This document shows positions 1 to 4,898 of a stretch of DNA of 9,061 nt, piece after piece; position 1 is the first letter of the stretch, and every line of letters starts with the position of its first letter. Below the pieces are notes generated by a model that did not search any database, was not told where the DNA came from, and worked only from the letters and a program-made list of their open reading frames with translations. The translations under genes and the position numbers were made by a program. The stretch comes from an uncultured Clostridia bacterium (lineage in GTDB: Bacteria; Bacillota; Clostridia; Oscillospirales; Acutalibacteraceae): contig CALWVC010000054.1 in NCBI GenBank assembly GCA_944384865.1, forward strand, positions 1 through 9,061, read 5' to 3'.

Positions 1-136
1 CGATAGATCACAAAAACGCATAACTTTTGGTTTAAGCCGGGGGTTTTGTCTGTTCCTGACAGCTGATGCGGGGTTGGGTTTCTTTAGAGGAACGGGAGCA
101 AAGCATGCCGGACTTTTTGAAGGGATGGTTGTTATT
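1..136. other. Upstream region of the zinc-ribbon gene, no gene seen
   Basis: No convincing coding frame or RNA gene is visible. A GTTCC (52-56) and GGAAC (89-93) pair could close a long hairpin, but nothing else supports a structured RNA. I see no clear sigma-A promoter, so the promoter of the following gene may lie left of the window. A purine-rich GAAGGG at 119-124 is the probable ribosome binding site for the ATG at 137. Confidence 0.4.
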
Positions 137-1219
137 ATGAATGAAAAGGTTAAGATCTGTTCGGGTTGTTCTGCGGTCAATGACGCATCGGCGGTTTATT
201 GCAGAATGTGCGGCGCGGTGTTGGGTGAAGCGGTAGATGTGCCGCCTGCGGGCGCGCAGCCGGCTGTACAGCCTGATCAGCAACAATCGCAGCAGAATAC
301 TTATCAACAATCGTATCAACAGAATACTGCGCAACAGCAAACATATCAAACGGATCAACAGACCGGATATCAACAGCCTTATCAGCAATCTGGCCCACAG
401 CCCAATCAGCAAACCTATCAGCAACCGCAATATCAACCGTATCCTTCGGAGATCGGCGGTGTGCCGGTGAATGAAATCGCGCTGTTTGTAGGTGAAAAAG
501 CAGATCGTTATCTGCCGAAGTTTATTAAAAAGGCGCAGACCAACAGCCGCGCCGGCTTTAATGTAGTGGTATTTTTATTTGGATTTCTACTGGGTCCGAT
601 TGTGCAGAGCTTTTATTTTTTCCATCGCCGTATGAATAAAATCGGCGCAATCATTCTGGCAATTGGAGTGATTCTGACTGCCGGAGGCTTTTTGGCGGCG
701 TTACCGGTTTTCAACGGTATGATGGATTTAATGCAAACTGCGGCGCAGGAGGGCAATTTTTCTTCTGGCTACGACTGGGACGATGGTTATTATGACTATG
801 ACTATGATTATGACTATGAGTATGATTACGATTATGGTTATCGATATGATGGGTTTAGCAGTTCCGGCAGCGATTCCATGCCGCCGGAGACGAAAGCGGC
901 CCTAGAGGAATTCTTGCAGACGATGCTGACCTGGCTGCCGATTATGATTGTGCTGTCGTTGGCACAATTGGCGGTAGCGATTATTCCGGCGATTTTTGCG
1001 GATTCCTGGTATTTAAAACACTGTGTGCAAACCATCACAAATTTAAAGCGGCAAAAGCCGGACTATACACCGCAGGATATTGTGCAGGCAGGCGGCACGC
1101 GCAGCGGCATTTGGATTACGGTGTTGGTTATTTACATTTTCGCCTGCGTAGCGGCAACATTTGGCATAATTTGCTGGTTGGGCAGCGAAATGATTGATCT
1201 GATAAGCCTGATACAATAA
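137..1219 (+). CDS. Zinc-ribbon membrane protein with Gln/Tyr-rich linker and Tyr-Asp repeat (DUF2628-like)
   Basis: A 360-residue protein of unknown function. Residues 8-25 form a C-x2-C-x10-C-x2-C zinc ribbon (C8, C11, C22, C25). Residues 46-103 are a low-complexity linker dominated by Gln and Tyr. Residues 141-190 hold two hydrophobic segments separated by a short basic stretch (FHRRMNK), recalling the FN-x-AAFFFGP..YRKM pattern of DUF2628-type proteins. Residues 218-238 are an almost perfect alternation of Tyr with Asp/Glu, and two further membrane segments lie at about 267-288 and 325-347. The frame is open from an ATG at 74, but I chose 137 because the zinc ribbon begins directly after it and GAAGGG precedes it; an in-frame ATG at 125 is possible. 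It lies 14 nt before galU and is probably cotranscribed. Zinc ribbon plus low-complexity linker plus membrane domain is common in Firmicutes proteins without a defined role. The coding call is firm; the function is unknown. Confidence 0.85.
   Translation: MNEKVKICSGCSAVNDASAVYCRMCGAVLGEAVDVPPAGAQPAVQPDQQQSQQNTYQQSYQQNTAQQQTYQTDQQTGYQQPYQQSGPQPNQQTYQQPQYQPYPSEIGGVPVNEIALFVGEKADRYLPKFIKKAQTNSRAGFNVVVFLFGFLLGPIVQSFYFFHRRMNKIGAIILAIGVILTAGGFLAALPVFNGMMDLMQTAAQEGNFSSGYDWDDGYYDYDYDYDYEYDYDYGYRYDGFSSSGSDSMPPETKAALEEFLQTMLTWLPIMIVLSLAQLAVAIIPAIFADSWYLKHCVQTITNLKRQKPDYTPQDIVQAGGTRSGIWITVLVIYIFACVAATFGIICWLGSEMIDLISLIQ
788..850 (+). repeat. In-gene TAT-GAY codon repeat encoding a Tyr-Asp tract
   Basis: A hexanucleotide-periodic run of TAT GAC / TAT GAT codons, interrupted near its end by GAG, GGT and CGA, encodes residues 218-238 of the zinc-ribbon membrane protein. 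Nearly every second residue is Tyr and most of the others are acidic. The near-identical 6-nt units suggest growth by replication slippage; the synonymous GAC/GAT mixture suggests it is not very recent. Confidence 0.8.
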
Positions 1220-1233
1220 AGGGGTTTTGAATT

Positions 1234-2106
1234 ATGGGAATACTCAGAAAAGCGGTCATTCCGGCTGCCGGGCTTGGAACACGGATGTTGCCGGCCTCCA
1301 AAGCGATTCCAAAGGAAATGCTGCCAATTGTGGATAAGCCGGCGATCCAGTATATTGTTGAGGAAGCGGTAGCCGCTGGAATTACCGATATTCTGGTGAT
1401 TACCAATCGGGGCAAAGGTGCGATTGAGGATCATTTCGATTATGCGTTTGAGCTGGAAACCGGGCTGCGGCAGAAGGGCAAGATGGATCTTTTGCAGGAA
1501 CTGCAGTCGGTTGCCAATCTGGCCAATATCAGTTTTTTGCGTCAGAAACAAACCGGCGGCTTGGGGGCTGCGGTATACTGTGCAAAACAGTTTGTCGGAA
1601 ATGAGCCGTTTGCGGTGTTATATGGCGACGACGTGATCATCGGGGAGAGCCCGGCGATTGGTGAACTGGCTGCGGCGTATGATAAATACGACAAGGGCGT
1701 GGTCGGCGTTAAAGAAGTGACGCCGGAACAGATTGTCAAATACAGCTCGCTGAAGGTATCTCCATTGGAGCCCCATGTGATGCGGGTGGAGGATATGATA
1801 GAAAAACCTGCGCCTAATCAGATTTTATCGCTTTATTCCATTTTGGGTCGGTGTATTTTGCCGCCGGACATTTTTGAAATTTTAGAGCATACGCCGAAAG
1901 GCGCGGGCGGCGAGTTGCAGTTGACGGATGCGATGCGCACGCTGGCGCTGCGCGATGGGATGACCGCGGTGGAGTTCAGTGGAACCCGTTATGATATGGG
2001 CAGCAAACTGGGTTTTATGATTGCCAATGTGGAACAGGCCGCCCGGCATGCTGAGATCGGCGAAGATTTCAAGGCCTATTTAAAGGCGTTTGTCCAGACA
2101 CTGTAG
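1234..2106 (+). CDS. galU: UTP-glucose-1-phosphate uridylyltransferase
   Basis: Makes UDP-glucose and pyrophosphate from UTP and glucose-1-phosphate in the cytoplasm, supplying glucosyl donors for cell-wall polymers, capsule, glycolipids and galactose metabolism. The 290-residue length is normal for bacterial GalU/GtaB. Visible family motifs are the N-terminal nucleotidyltransferase signature GLGTRMLPASK (residues 13-23) followed by PKEMLPIVDKP, the glycine-rich QTGGLGAAVYCA segment, the metal-binding YGDDVI, the EDMIEKP lysine motif, and the C-terminal GRCILPPDIFEIL...GAGGELQLTDAM block. The start is set by AAAGGGG (1218-1224), which overlaps the stop of the preceding gene and lies 9 nt before the ATG. 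It follows the zinc-ribbon gene by 14 nt and ends before a strong terminator, so it is the last gene of its transcript. GtaB of Bacillus is the same enzyme; CTP-dependent relatives (RfbF) are less likely given the motifs. Confidence 0.96.
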   Translation: MGILRKAVIPAAGLGTRMLPASKAIPKEMLPIVDKPAIQYIVEEAVAAGITDILVITNRGKGAIEDHFDYAFELETGLRQKGKMDLLQELQSVANLANISFLRQKQTGGLGAAVYCAKQFVGNEPFAVLYGDDVIIGESPAIGELAAAYDKYDKGVVGVKEVTPEQIVKYSSLKVSPLEPHVMRVEDMIEKPAPNQILSLYSILGRCILPPDIFEILEHTPKGAGGELQLTDAMRTLALRDGMTAVEFSGTRYDMGSKLGFMIANVEQAARHAEIGEDFKAYLKAFVQTL

Positions 2107-2254
2107 GCTGAGCCGCTTGATGTATTGTTGATAAGAATTCTCCAGGATATACTGTGATGAAAGGCCCGGCGGGAGCGTTTGGCGATAGGCTTTGTTTGCT
2201 TCGGCCTTTTGAGATTTTGGCCGGCCTGAGACAGACAACCAGATAAAGAGAGGC
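2107..2254 (+). other. Long 3' untranslated stretch between galU and its terminator
   Basis: About 150 nt without a credible reading frame. A small CGGCC (2202-2206) / GGCCG hairpin with a 12-nt loop is the only local structure I see. It could simply be the galU 3' UTR or could release a small RNA ending at the following terminator. No known RNA family was recognised. Confidence 0.35.
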
Positions 2255-2287
2255 AGCCCTCCGAATATTCGGAGGGCTGTTTTTATA
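2255..2287 (+). terminator. Strong intrinsic terminator after galU
   Basis: AGCCCTCCGAAT (2255-2266) is directly followed by its exact reverse complement ATTCGGAGGGCT (2267-2278), giving a GC-rich perfect palindrome, and then GTTTTTAT. This is a textbook rho-independent terminator for the + strand transcript. The - strand side is purine-rich and A-rich upstream but lacks an equally good T tract, so it works mainly for + transcription. Confidence 0.9.
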
Positions 2288-2320
2288 TATCATTGTTGCG
2301 CTGTGATTTTGCACAGAATA

Positions 2321-2357
2321 TTAAAACGACAGCAAGGCGGCAAACGCCTTGCTGCCG
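2321..2357 (-). terminator. Probable intrinsic terminator of the flavoprotein operon
   Basis: CAGCAAGGCG (2330-2339) pairs with CGCCTTGCTG (2345-2354) around a 5-nt GCAAA loop; the flanks extend the stem past one mismatch. Read on the - strand the hairpin is followed by GTCGTTTTAA, a short U tract. It lies about 130 nt past the stop of the last - strand gene, so that transcript would have a long 3' UTR. The converging galU terminator is only about 45 nt away. Confidence 0.65.
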
Positions 2358-2482
2358 TTTCCCGACCGGCTGTCAGCAATGGTGGGCGGTTGCTTGTATA
2401 CGCCGCCTGTTTTGCTATCAGCTGGCTCGGACGGATTTACAATCAGTTGTTATCTGACAATGATGGTCTATTTTGTACATTT
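2358..2482. other. Non-coding stretch downstream of the flavin reductase gene
   Basis: Together with 2107-2357 this completes a gap of about 375 nt without a gene. No supported coding sequence lies on either strand; the only - strand frame starting just after the flavin reductase stop encodes about 20 residues without a ribosome binding site. A weak tRNA-like resemblance on the - strand was considered and rejected. It probably is 3' UTR of the - strand operon. Confidence 0.4.
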
Positions 2483-2983
2483 TTATTTTGCTGGACGCAG
2501 CTGAGAATAGCCGTTCCATGCAAATAGGGCTTGTTCCGCTTCGTTACCGTAAACCTGTTTTACATTGCAGATATACAGATAGTGGTCGCCAACCTCATGG
2601 TATTCTTTCAGGCTGCATACAATCGCTACACGACTATGAACGGGAATTTTAATTGCGCTCTCTTCTACTTCCATAAGCGCAATATCAAATTTTTCCGTCT
2701 TGTCTGTATTTCGACCTGTTGTACTGCCGCAGCCCATTACCGCGTCTGCAATTTCTGCGCTGGGAATTGTAAGGATCACATTGTGATTGTTTCGCACCAT
2801 TTCACCGCTAAAAGAGGTCTTCGCCATTGCAAAAGCGATCATGTTGGGGCTAAAGGAGAGGTATGTCCACCATGAAACGGTGGCAAGGTTGGTTGTGCCG
2901 TCCGGTTTTTGGGTACACACAACCGTTACCGGATTGGGAGAGGTTAGGTTTGCAGCCTGCGGTAAATTTATTTTTTTCATCAT
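2483..2983 (-). CDS. Flavin reductase-like domain (FMN-binding split barrel) protein
   Basis: A 166-residue cytoplasmic protein of the flavin reductase-like family (PF01613 type), which binds FMN and uses NAD(P)H to reduce flavin or to serve partner oxygenases and reductases. Family features visible are the N-terminal PNPVTVVCTQ strand, the TNLATVSWWTYLSFSPNMIAFA core where the flavin phosphate is usually bound, the NHNVILTIPS strand, and a C-terminal sheet ending KEYHEVGDHYLYICNVKQV. The frame is open to an ATG at 3085, but that would overlap the upstream gene by 85 nt. The ATG at 2983 has AGGAAAGGA (2991-2999) 7 nt upstream and gives the usual family length. A second in-frame ATG follows immediately. 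It is the last gene of the three-gene - strand operon, 17 nt after the FMN reductase-like gene. Electron acceptor and physiological partner cannot be read from the sequence. Confidence 0.88.
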   Translation of the reverse strand: MMKKINLPQAANLTSPNPVTVVCTQKPDGTTNLATVSWWTYLSFSPNMIAFAMAKTSFSGEMVRNNHNVILTIPSAEIADAVMGCGSTTGRNTDKTEKFDIALMEVEESAIKIPVHSRVAIVCSLKEYHEVGDHYLYICNVKQVYGNEAEQALFAWNGYSQLRPAK

Positions 2984-2990
2984 AATCGAT

Positions 2991-2999
2991 TCCTTTCCT
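2991..2999 (-). promoter_or_regulatory. Ribosome binding site deciding the flavin reductase start
   Basis: AGGAAAGGA on the - strand lies 7 nt before the ATG at 2983 and just outside the stop codon of the preceding gene (3001-3003). It favours the 166-residue form over the longer overlapping frame. Confidence 0.75.
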
Positions 3000-3000
3000 G

Positions 3001-3549
3001 TTAGTGAATGGATGCTCCAAGCCGATAGGCTTGCTGTAATTCCGGTTTGCCTTTTATATCGCCGACAGCCATAACGCCGCCGCACAGTACCTTACCAAGG
3101 CTTTTCCAGCCAAGATGTTTTTGAAGTCGGTCATACCAATATTCGCTTTCCTCAAAGCCAGAACCTTCGGCAGCCATGATCAGAATACTTTGCTTTTTGG
3201 GATTACGGTAATGGGGGTCGCATTCTGCAACGGCAAACAAACGGTCAAAGGCAGATTTCAACTGGCCGCTAATTGTCCAGTAATAAAGCGGCGTTGCAAG
3301 AACAACGATATCAGCCACTTTGTATACAGGATAGATTTGATCCATATCATCTTTTTGAACACAGGGGCTTTCTGGATTTTTACCTCCGCCAAAACAGCCT
3401 TTGCAGCCGTTTATGTGCAGGCTGTCAAGAAAAAACTCTGTCACGCTGTTTCCGGCCGCTTGCGCACCTTTGGTAAACGCAGCGGTTAATGCTGTGGTAT
3501 TGCCGGCCTTTCTGGGGCTTCCGTTGAGAATCATGATTTTTTTGTTCAT
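3001..3549 (-). CDS. NADPH-dependent FMN reductase / flavodoxin-fold protein, three-Cys variant
   Basis: A 182-residue flavodoxin-fold oxidoreductase. The N-terminal strand and phosphate loop MILNGSPRKAGNTTAL (residues 6-21) is the FMN-phosphate binding signature of the NADPH-dependent FMN reductase and iron-sulfur flavoprotein families. ATPLYYWTISGQLKSAFDR (about residues 85-103) is the second flavin loop and dimer region. Where iron-sulfur flavoproteins carry C-x2-C-x2-C-x(4-7)-C, this protein has C49 and C52, then Gly at 55 and Cys at 63, so one ligand position is lost. It therefore may not hold a [4Fe-4S] cluster and could act as a plain FMN-dependent NAD(P)H oxidoreductase. The ATG at 3549 follows AAGGAAGG. 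It starts 11 nt after the stop of its upstream paralogue and shares its fold and motif order. Substrate unknown; quinone, nitro or azo compounds are plausible from family knowledge only. Confidence 0.88.
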   Translation of the reverse strand: MNKKIMILNGSPRKAGNTTALTAAFTKGAQAAGNSVTEFFLDSLHINGCKGCFGGGKNPESPCVQKDDMDQIYPVYKVADIVVLATPLYYWTISGQLKSAFDRLFAVAECDPHYRNPKKQSILIMAAEGSGFEESEYWYDRLQKHLGWKSLGKVLCGGVMAVGDIKGKPELQQAYRLGASIH

Positions 3550-3560
3550 AGTTGCCTTCC

Positions 3561-4106
3561 TTAGATTGCGTCGGCTAAAGCCGCTGCTTTTTTGCAGCCG
3601 TCAGTCTTATCAATGTCTCCGACATTCAGTACGCCGGGAACCAGAACCTCGCCGATCATCTTCCATTTGTTCAGAGCCGCCATACGTTCGATAGGAATGC
3701 GAACACCGTCCATAACAGACATATCATCTTCCTCGCAACAGGTAATCAGCGCACATTCTTTGCCGGCAATCTCTTTACCGCCAACAACCAAAGAATAGAT
3801 GCGATCGATCACGCCTTTAATCTGTGCCGGGATCGAATACCAGTAAACCGGGGTTGTAAACACGATGGTGTCCGCCTCCAAAATAGCTGGTGCGATGGTG
3901 TTGAAATCATCATCGAAAGTGCAGGCTTTTCCTGTGGAGAAACAGGTTTCACAGGCCCGGCAGCCGCCTACTTTTTTCATGGCAGCGTCAAACCGAGTAA
4001 CTTTGTGTCCCTTTGCTTGAGCCGCTGTGATGAATGCGTCAGTCATGGCAAAGCTGTTGCCATTTTTCCGGGGGCTGCCCGTTATCACGACAATTTTTTT
4101 ACACAT
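3561..4106 (-). CDS. Iron-sulfur flavoprotein-like NAD(P)H oxidoreductase
   Basis: A 181-residue flavodoxin-fold protein. VVITGSPRKNGNSFAM (residues 6-21) is the FMN phosphate loop. C49, C52, C55 and C62 form C-x2-C-x2-C-x6-C, which fits the compact C-x2-C-x2-C-x(4-7)-C cluster motif known from archaeal and clostridial iron-sulfur flavoproteins, followed by the typical DDDF acidic segment. TTPVYWYSIPAQIKGVIDR (about 84-102) is the second flavin-binding loop. It is expected to bind FMN and probably a [4Fe-4S] cluster, and to pass electrons from NAD(P)H or ferredoxin to small acceptors; related proteins have been linked to O2/peroxide or quinone reduction. It is the first gene of the operon, with AGGAGG 9 nt before its ATG. 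Its paralogue follows after 11 nt, which suggests tandem duplication or a heteromeric pair. The family call is firm; the cluster is an inference from the cysteine spacing. Confidence 0.9.
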   Translation of the reverse strand: MCKKIVVITGSPRKNGNSFAMTDAFITAAQAKGHKVTRFDAAMKKVGGCRACETCFSTGKACTFDDDFNTIAPAILEADTIVFTTPVYWYSIPAQIKGVIDRIYSLVVGGKEIAGKECALITCCEEDDMSVMDGVRIPIERMAALNKWKMIGEVLVPGVLNVGDIDKTDGCKKAAALADAI

Positions 4107-4160
4107 AAGGTTGATCCTCCTGATTCTGTGGGATTGACTTTATTTACATTTGATATTATA

Positions 4161-4188
4161 ATCATAACAAGAATATAAATAAAATCAA
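4161..4188 (-). promoter_or_regulatory. Sigma-A-type promoter of the flavoprotein operon
   Basis: On the - strand TTGATT (4188-4183) and TATGAT (4166-4161) are separated by 16 nt, a good -35/-10 pair. A TATAAT begins directly after the TATGAT and may act as an alternative -10. The predicted transcript begins about 45 nt before the first ATG (4106). The surrounding 60 nt are extremely AT-rich. Confidence 0.65.
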
Positions 4189-4233
4189 GTACATACATTA
4201 AAGTGCGATACTTATAATCAAGATAAATACTTA
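4187..4233. promoter_or_regulatory. Candidate HxlR operator: three TACTT/AAGTA elements
   Basis: AAGTA (4187-4191) and TACTT (4209-4213) form an inverted pair centred on 4200, with a weak TTAAA symmetry in the middle. A direct copy TACTTA recurs at 4228-4233, 19 bp after the TACTTA at 4209-4214. The elements touch the -35 of the divergent - strand operon and the -10 of the regulator gene. The position is what an autoregulated HxlR repressor controlling a divergent operon would need. The operator role is inferred. Confidence 0.4.
4213..4218 (+). promoter_or_regulatory. Probable -10 element of the hxlR-type regulator gene
   Basis: A consensus TATAAT lies 33 nt before the ATG at 4252. The hexamer 17 nt upstream (TACATA, 4190-4195) matches a -35 poorly, so the promoter may be weak or assisted. 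AAGGAG (4238-4243) gives an 8-nt spaced ribosome binding site. Confidence 0.5.
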
Positions 4234-4251
4234 CCTTAAGGAGAGCGTAAA

Positions 4252-4584
4252 ATGGGTAAACGCTGTATTGCAAATGAGTGTCTTGGAACAACCGGATTCA
4301 GCTATACACTATCGCTGATTAACGGTAAATATAAAATGACAATCCTGTATACTTTGATGGAGTTTGGCGTTGTACGCTTTAACGAAATGAAAAAGTATAT
4401 CGGTGAAATCTCCTATAAAACATTGAGTTCCACATTGAAAGAGTTAGAAGCAGACCAATTGGTATATAGAAAAGAATATCCGCAGATTCCGCCCAAAGTA
4501 GAATATAGCCTGACAGCGCGCGGGAAATCTTTAATTCCAATTTTAGACGAGATATGCGAATGGGGCGAAAAAAACAGGTTATAA
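4252..4584 (+). CDS. HxlR/DUF24-family winged-helix transcriptional regulator
   Basis: A 110-residue DNA-binding protein. It shows the complete HxlR pattern: YTLSLINGKYKMTILYTL (18-35), the GVVRFNEMKKYI helix, the recognition helix region ISYKTLSSTLKELEADQLV (53-71), and the wing YPQIPPKVEYSLTARGKSL (76-94) ending in the DEICEWG motif. Members such as YodB, HypR and CatR sense quinones, diamide or other electrophiles through an N-terminal cysteine and control azoreductase or nitroreductase genes. Here the usual Cys-Pro just before the first helix is replaced by Thr14-Gly15, but cysteines occur at 5 and 10, with a further one at 102. It is transcribed divergently from the flavoprotein operon, so it is probably that operon's regulator and autoregulated. 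The gene is more AT-rich than the flanking galU and spoIIIA genes. Family call is strong; redox sensing is inferred. Confidence 0.93.
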   Translation: MGKRCIANECLGTTGFSYTLSLINGKYKMTILYTLMEFGVVRFNEMKKYIGEISYKTLSSTLKELEADQLVYRKEYPQIPPKVEYSLTARGKSLIPILDEICEWGEKNRL

Positions 4585-4629
4585 AAAGCAACAGGCCGAA
4601 GTTTTTAAACTTCGGCCTGTTGCTTTTTT
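4583..4629. terminator. Very strong, probably bidirectional terminator after the HxlR gene
   Basis: AAAAAGCAACAGGCCGAAG (4583-4601) pairs completely with its reverse complement at 4610-4628, with TTT/AAA pairs extending the stem towards a tiny loop, and a run of six T at 4624-4629. The hairpin begins inside the stop codon of the regulator gene. The A run on the left arm gives a T tract for the opposite strand as well. Confidence 0.9.
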
Positions 4630-4807
4630 GACGCGCATCTGTTTATGGAATGCTCATTGTAAATACTTGTGTTGTTTTCACTTTTTATCAAACGGTATGG
4701 GGCGCGTGGATGTATGTACCTCTTTATGCACGGTGAGCATGATCTGGTTGGTTATTGCAAGCAGAGCAAAAAACAGAATCACCGTTATATCACACGGGAT
4801 GCTTATA
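4630..4807 (+). other. Spacer between terminators with an orphan mini reading frame
   Basis: With its two terminators this makes a gap of about 310 nt without a supported gene. One + strand frame is open from after the TAA at 4660 and ends at TAG 4822-4824. From the ATG at 4726 it would encode 32 residues (beginning MHGEHDLVGYCKQ), or 36 from the ATG at 4714. The text is polar, basic and not low-complexity, so it could be the decayed 3' end of a lost gene or a small protein. No good ribosome binding site or promoter was found. Confidence 0.3.
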
Positions 4808-4842
4808 AAGGCCTGTCTTCATAGAGAGACAGGCCATTTTTC
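4808..4842 (+). terminator. Intrinsic terminator just before the spoIIIA promoter
   Basis: GGCCTGTCT (4810-4818) pairs with AGACAGGCC (4827-4835) around an 8-nt loop and is followed by ATTTTTC. The stop codon of the orphan mini-frame lies in its loop. It insulates spoIIIA from upstream + strand transcription. Confidence 0.8.
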
Positions 4843-4844
4843 AT

Positions 4845-4873
4845 GCATACCCGGGGACGAGCCATCATATAGT
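4845..4873 (+). promoter_or_regulatory. Sigma-E-type promoter of the spoIIIA operon
   Basis: GCATACC (4845-4851) and CATATAGT (4866-4873) are separated by exactly 14 nt. Against the mother-cell sigma-E consensus as I recall it (KMATATT, about 14 nt, CATACANT) this matches 5 of 7 and 7 of 8 positions. The predicted start is near 4880, just ahead of the AAAGGAG ribosome binding site (4885-4891). spoIIIA of Bacillus is a classic sigma-E operon, so position and sequence agree. Confidence 0.65.
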
Positions 4874-4898
4874 GGAGTAAAGAGAAAGGAGCTTTTAA

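Noticed and set aside
32..436. A 134-codon - strand frame, Leu/Ile/Arg-rich.
   Set aside because: It is the antisense of the Gln/Tyr codon repeat in the zinc-ribbon gene; CAA/TAT repeats read backwards give Leu/Ile runs.
2380..2447. A tRNA-like echo on the - strand: ACTGATTGTAAATCC resembles a tRNA-Tyr anticodon arm, and CCGCCCACCA resembles an acceptor end with CCA.
   Set aside because: The anticodon stem has a central mismatch, there is no T-arm TTCRA sequence, no D-arm, no matching 5' acceptor strand, and the distance to CCA is too long by about nine bases. At most it is a very decayed fragment.
2200..4618. The nonamer CTTCGGCCT at 2200-2208 and again at 4610-4618, flanking the redox module, as possible insertion repeats.
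   Set aside because: Nine bases is short, the second copy is one arm of a perfect terminator stem with its own explanation, and no recombinase or terminal inverted repeat accompanies it.
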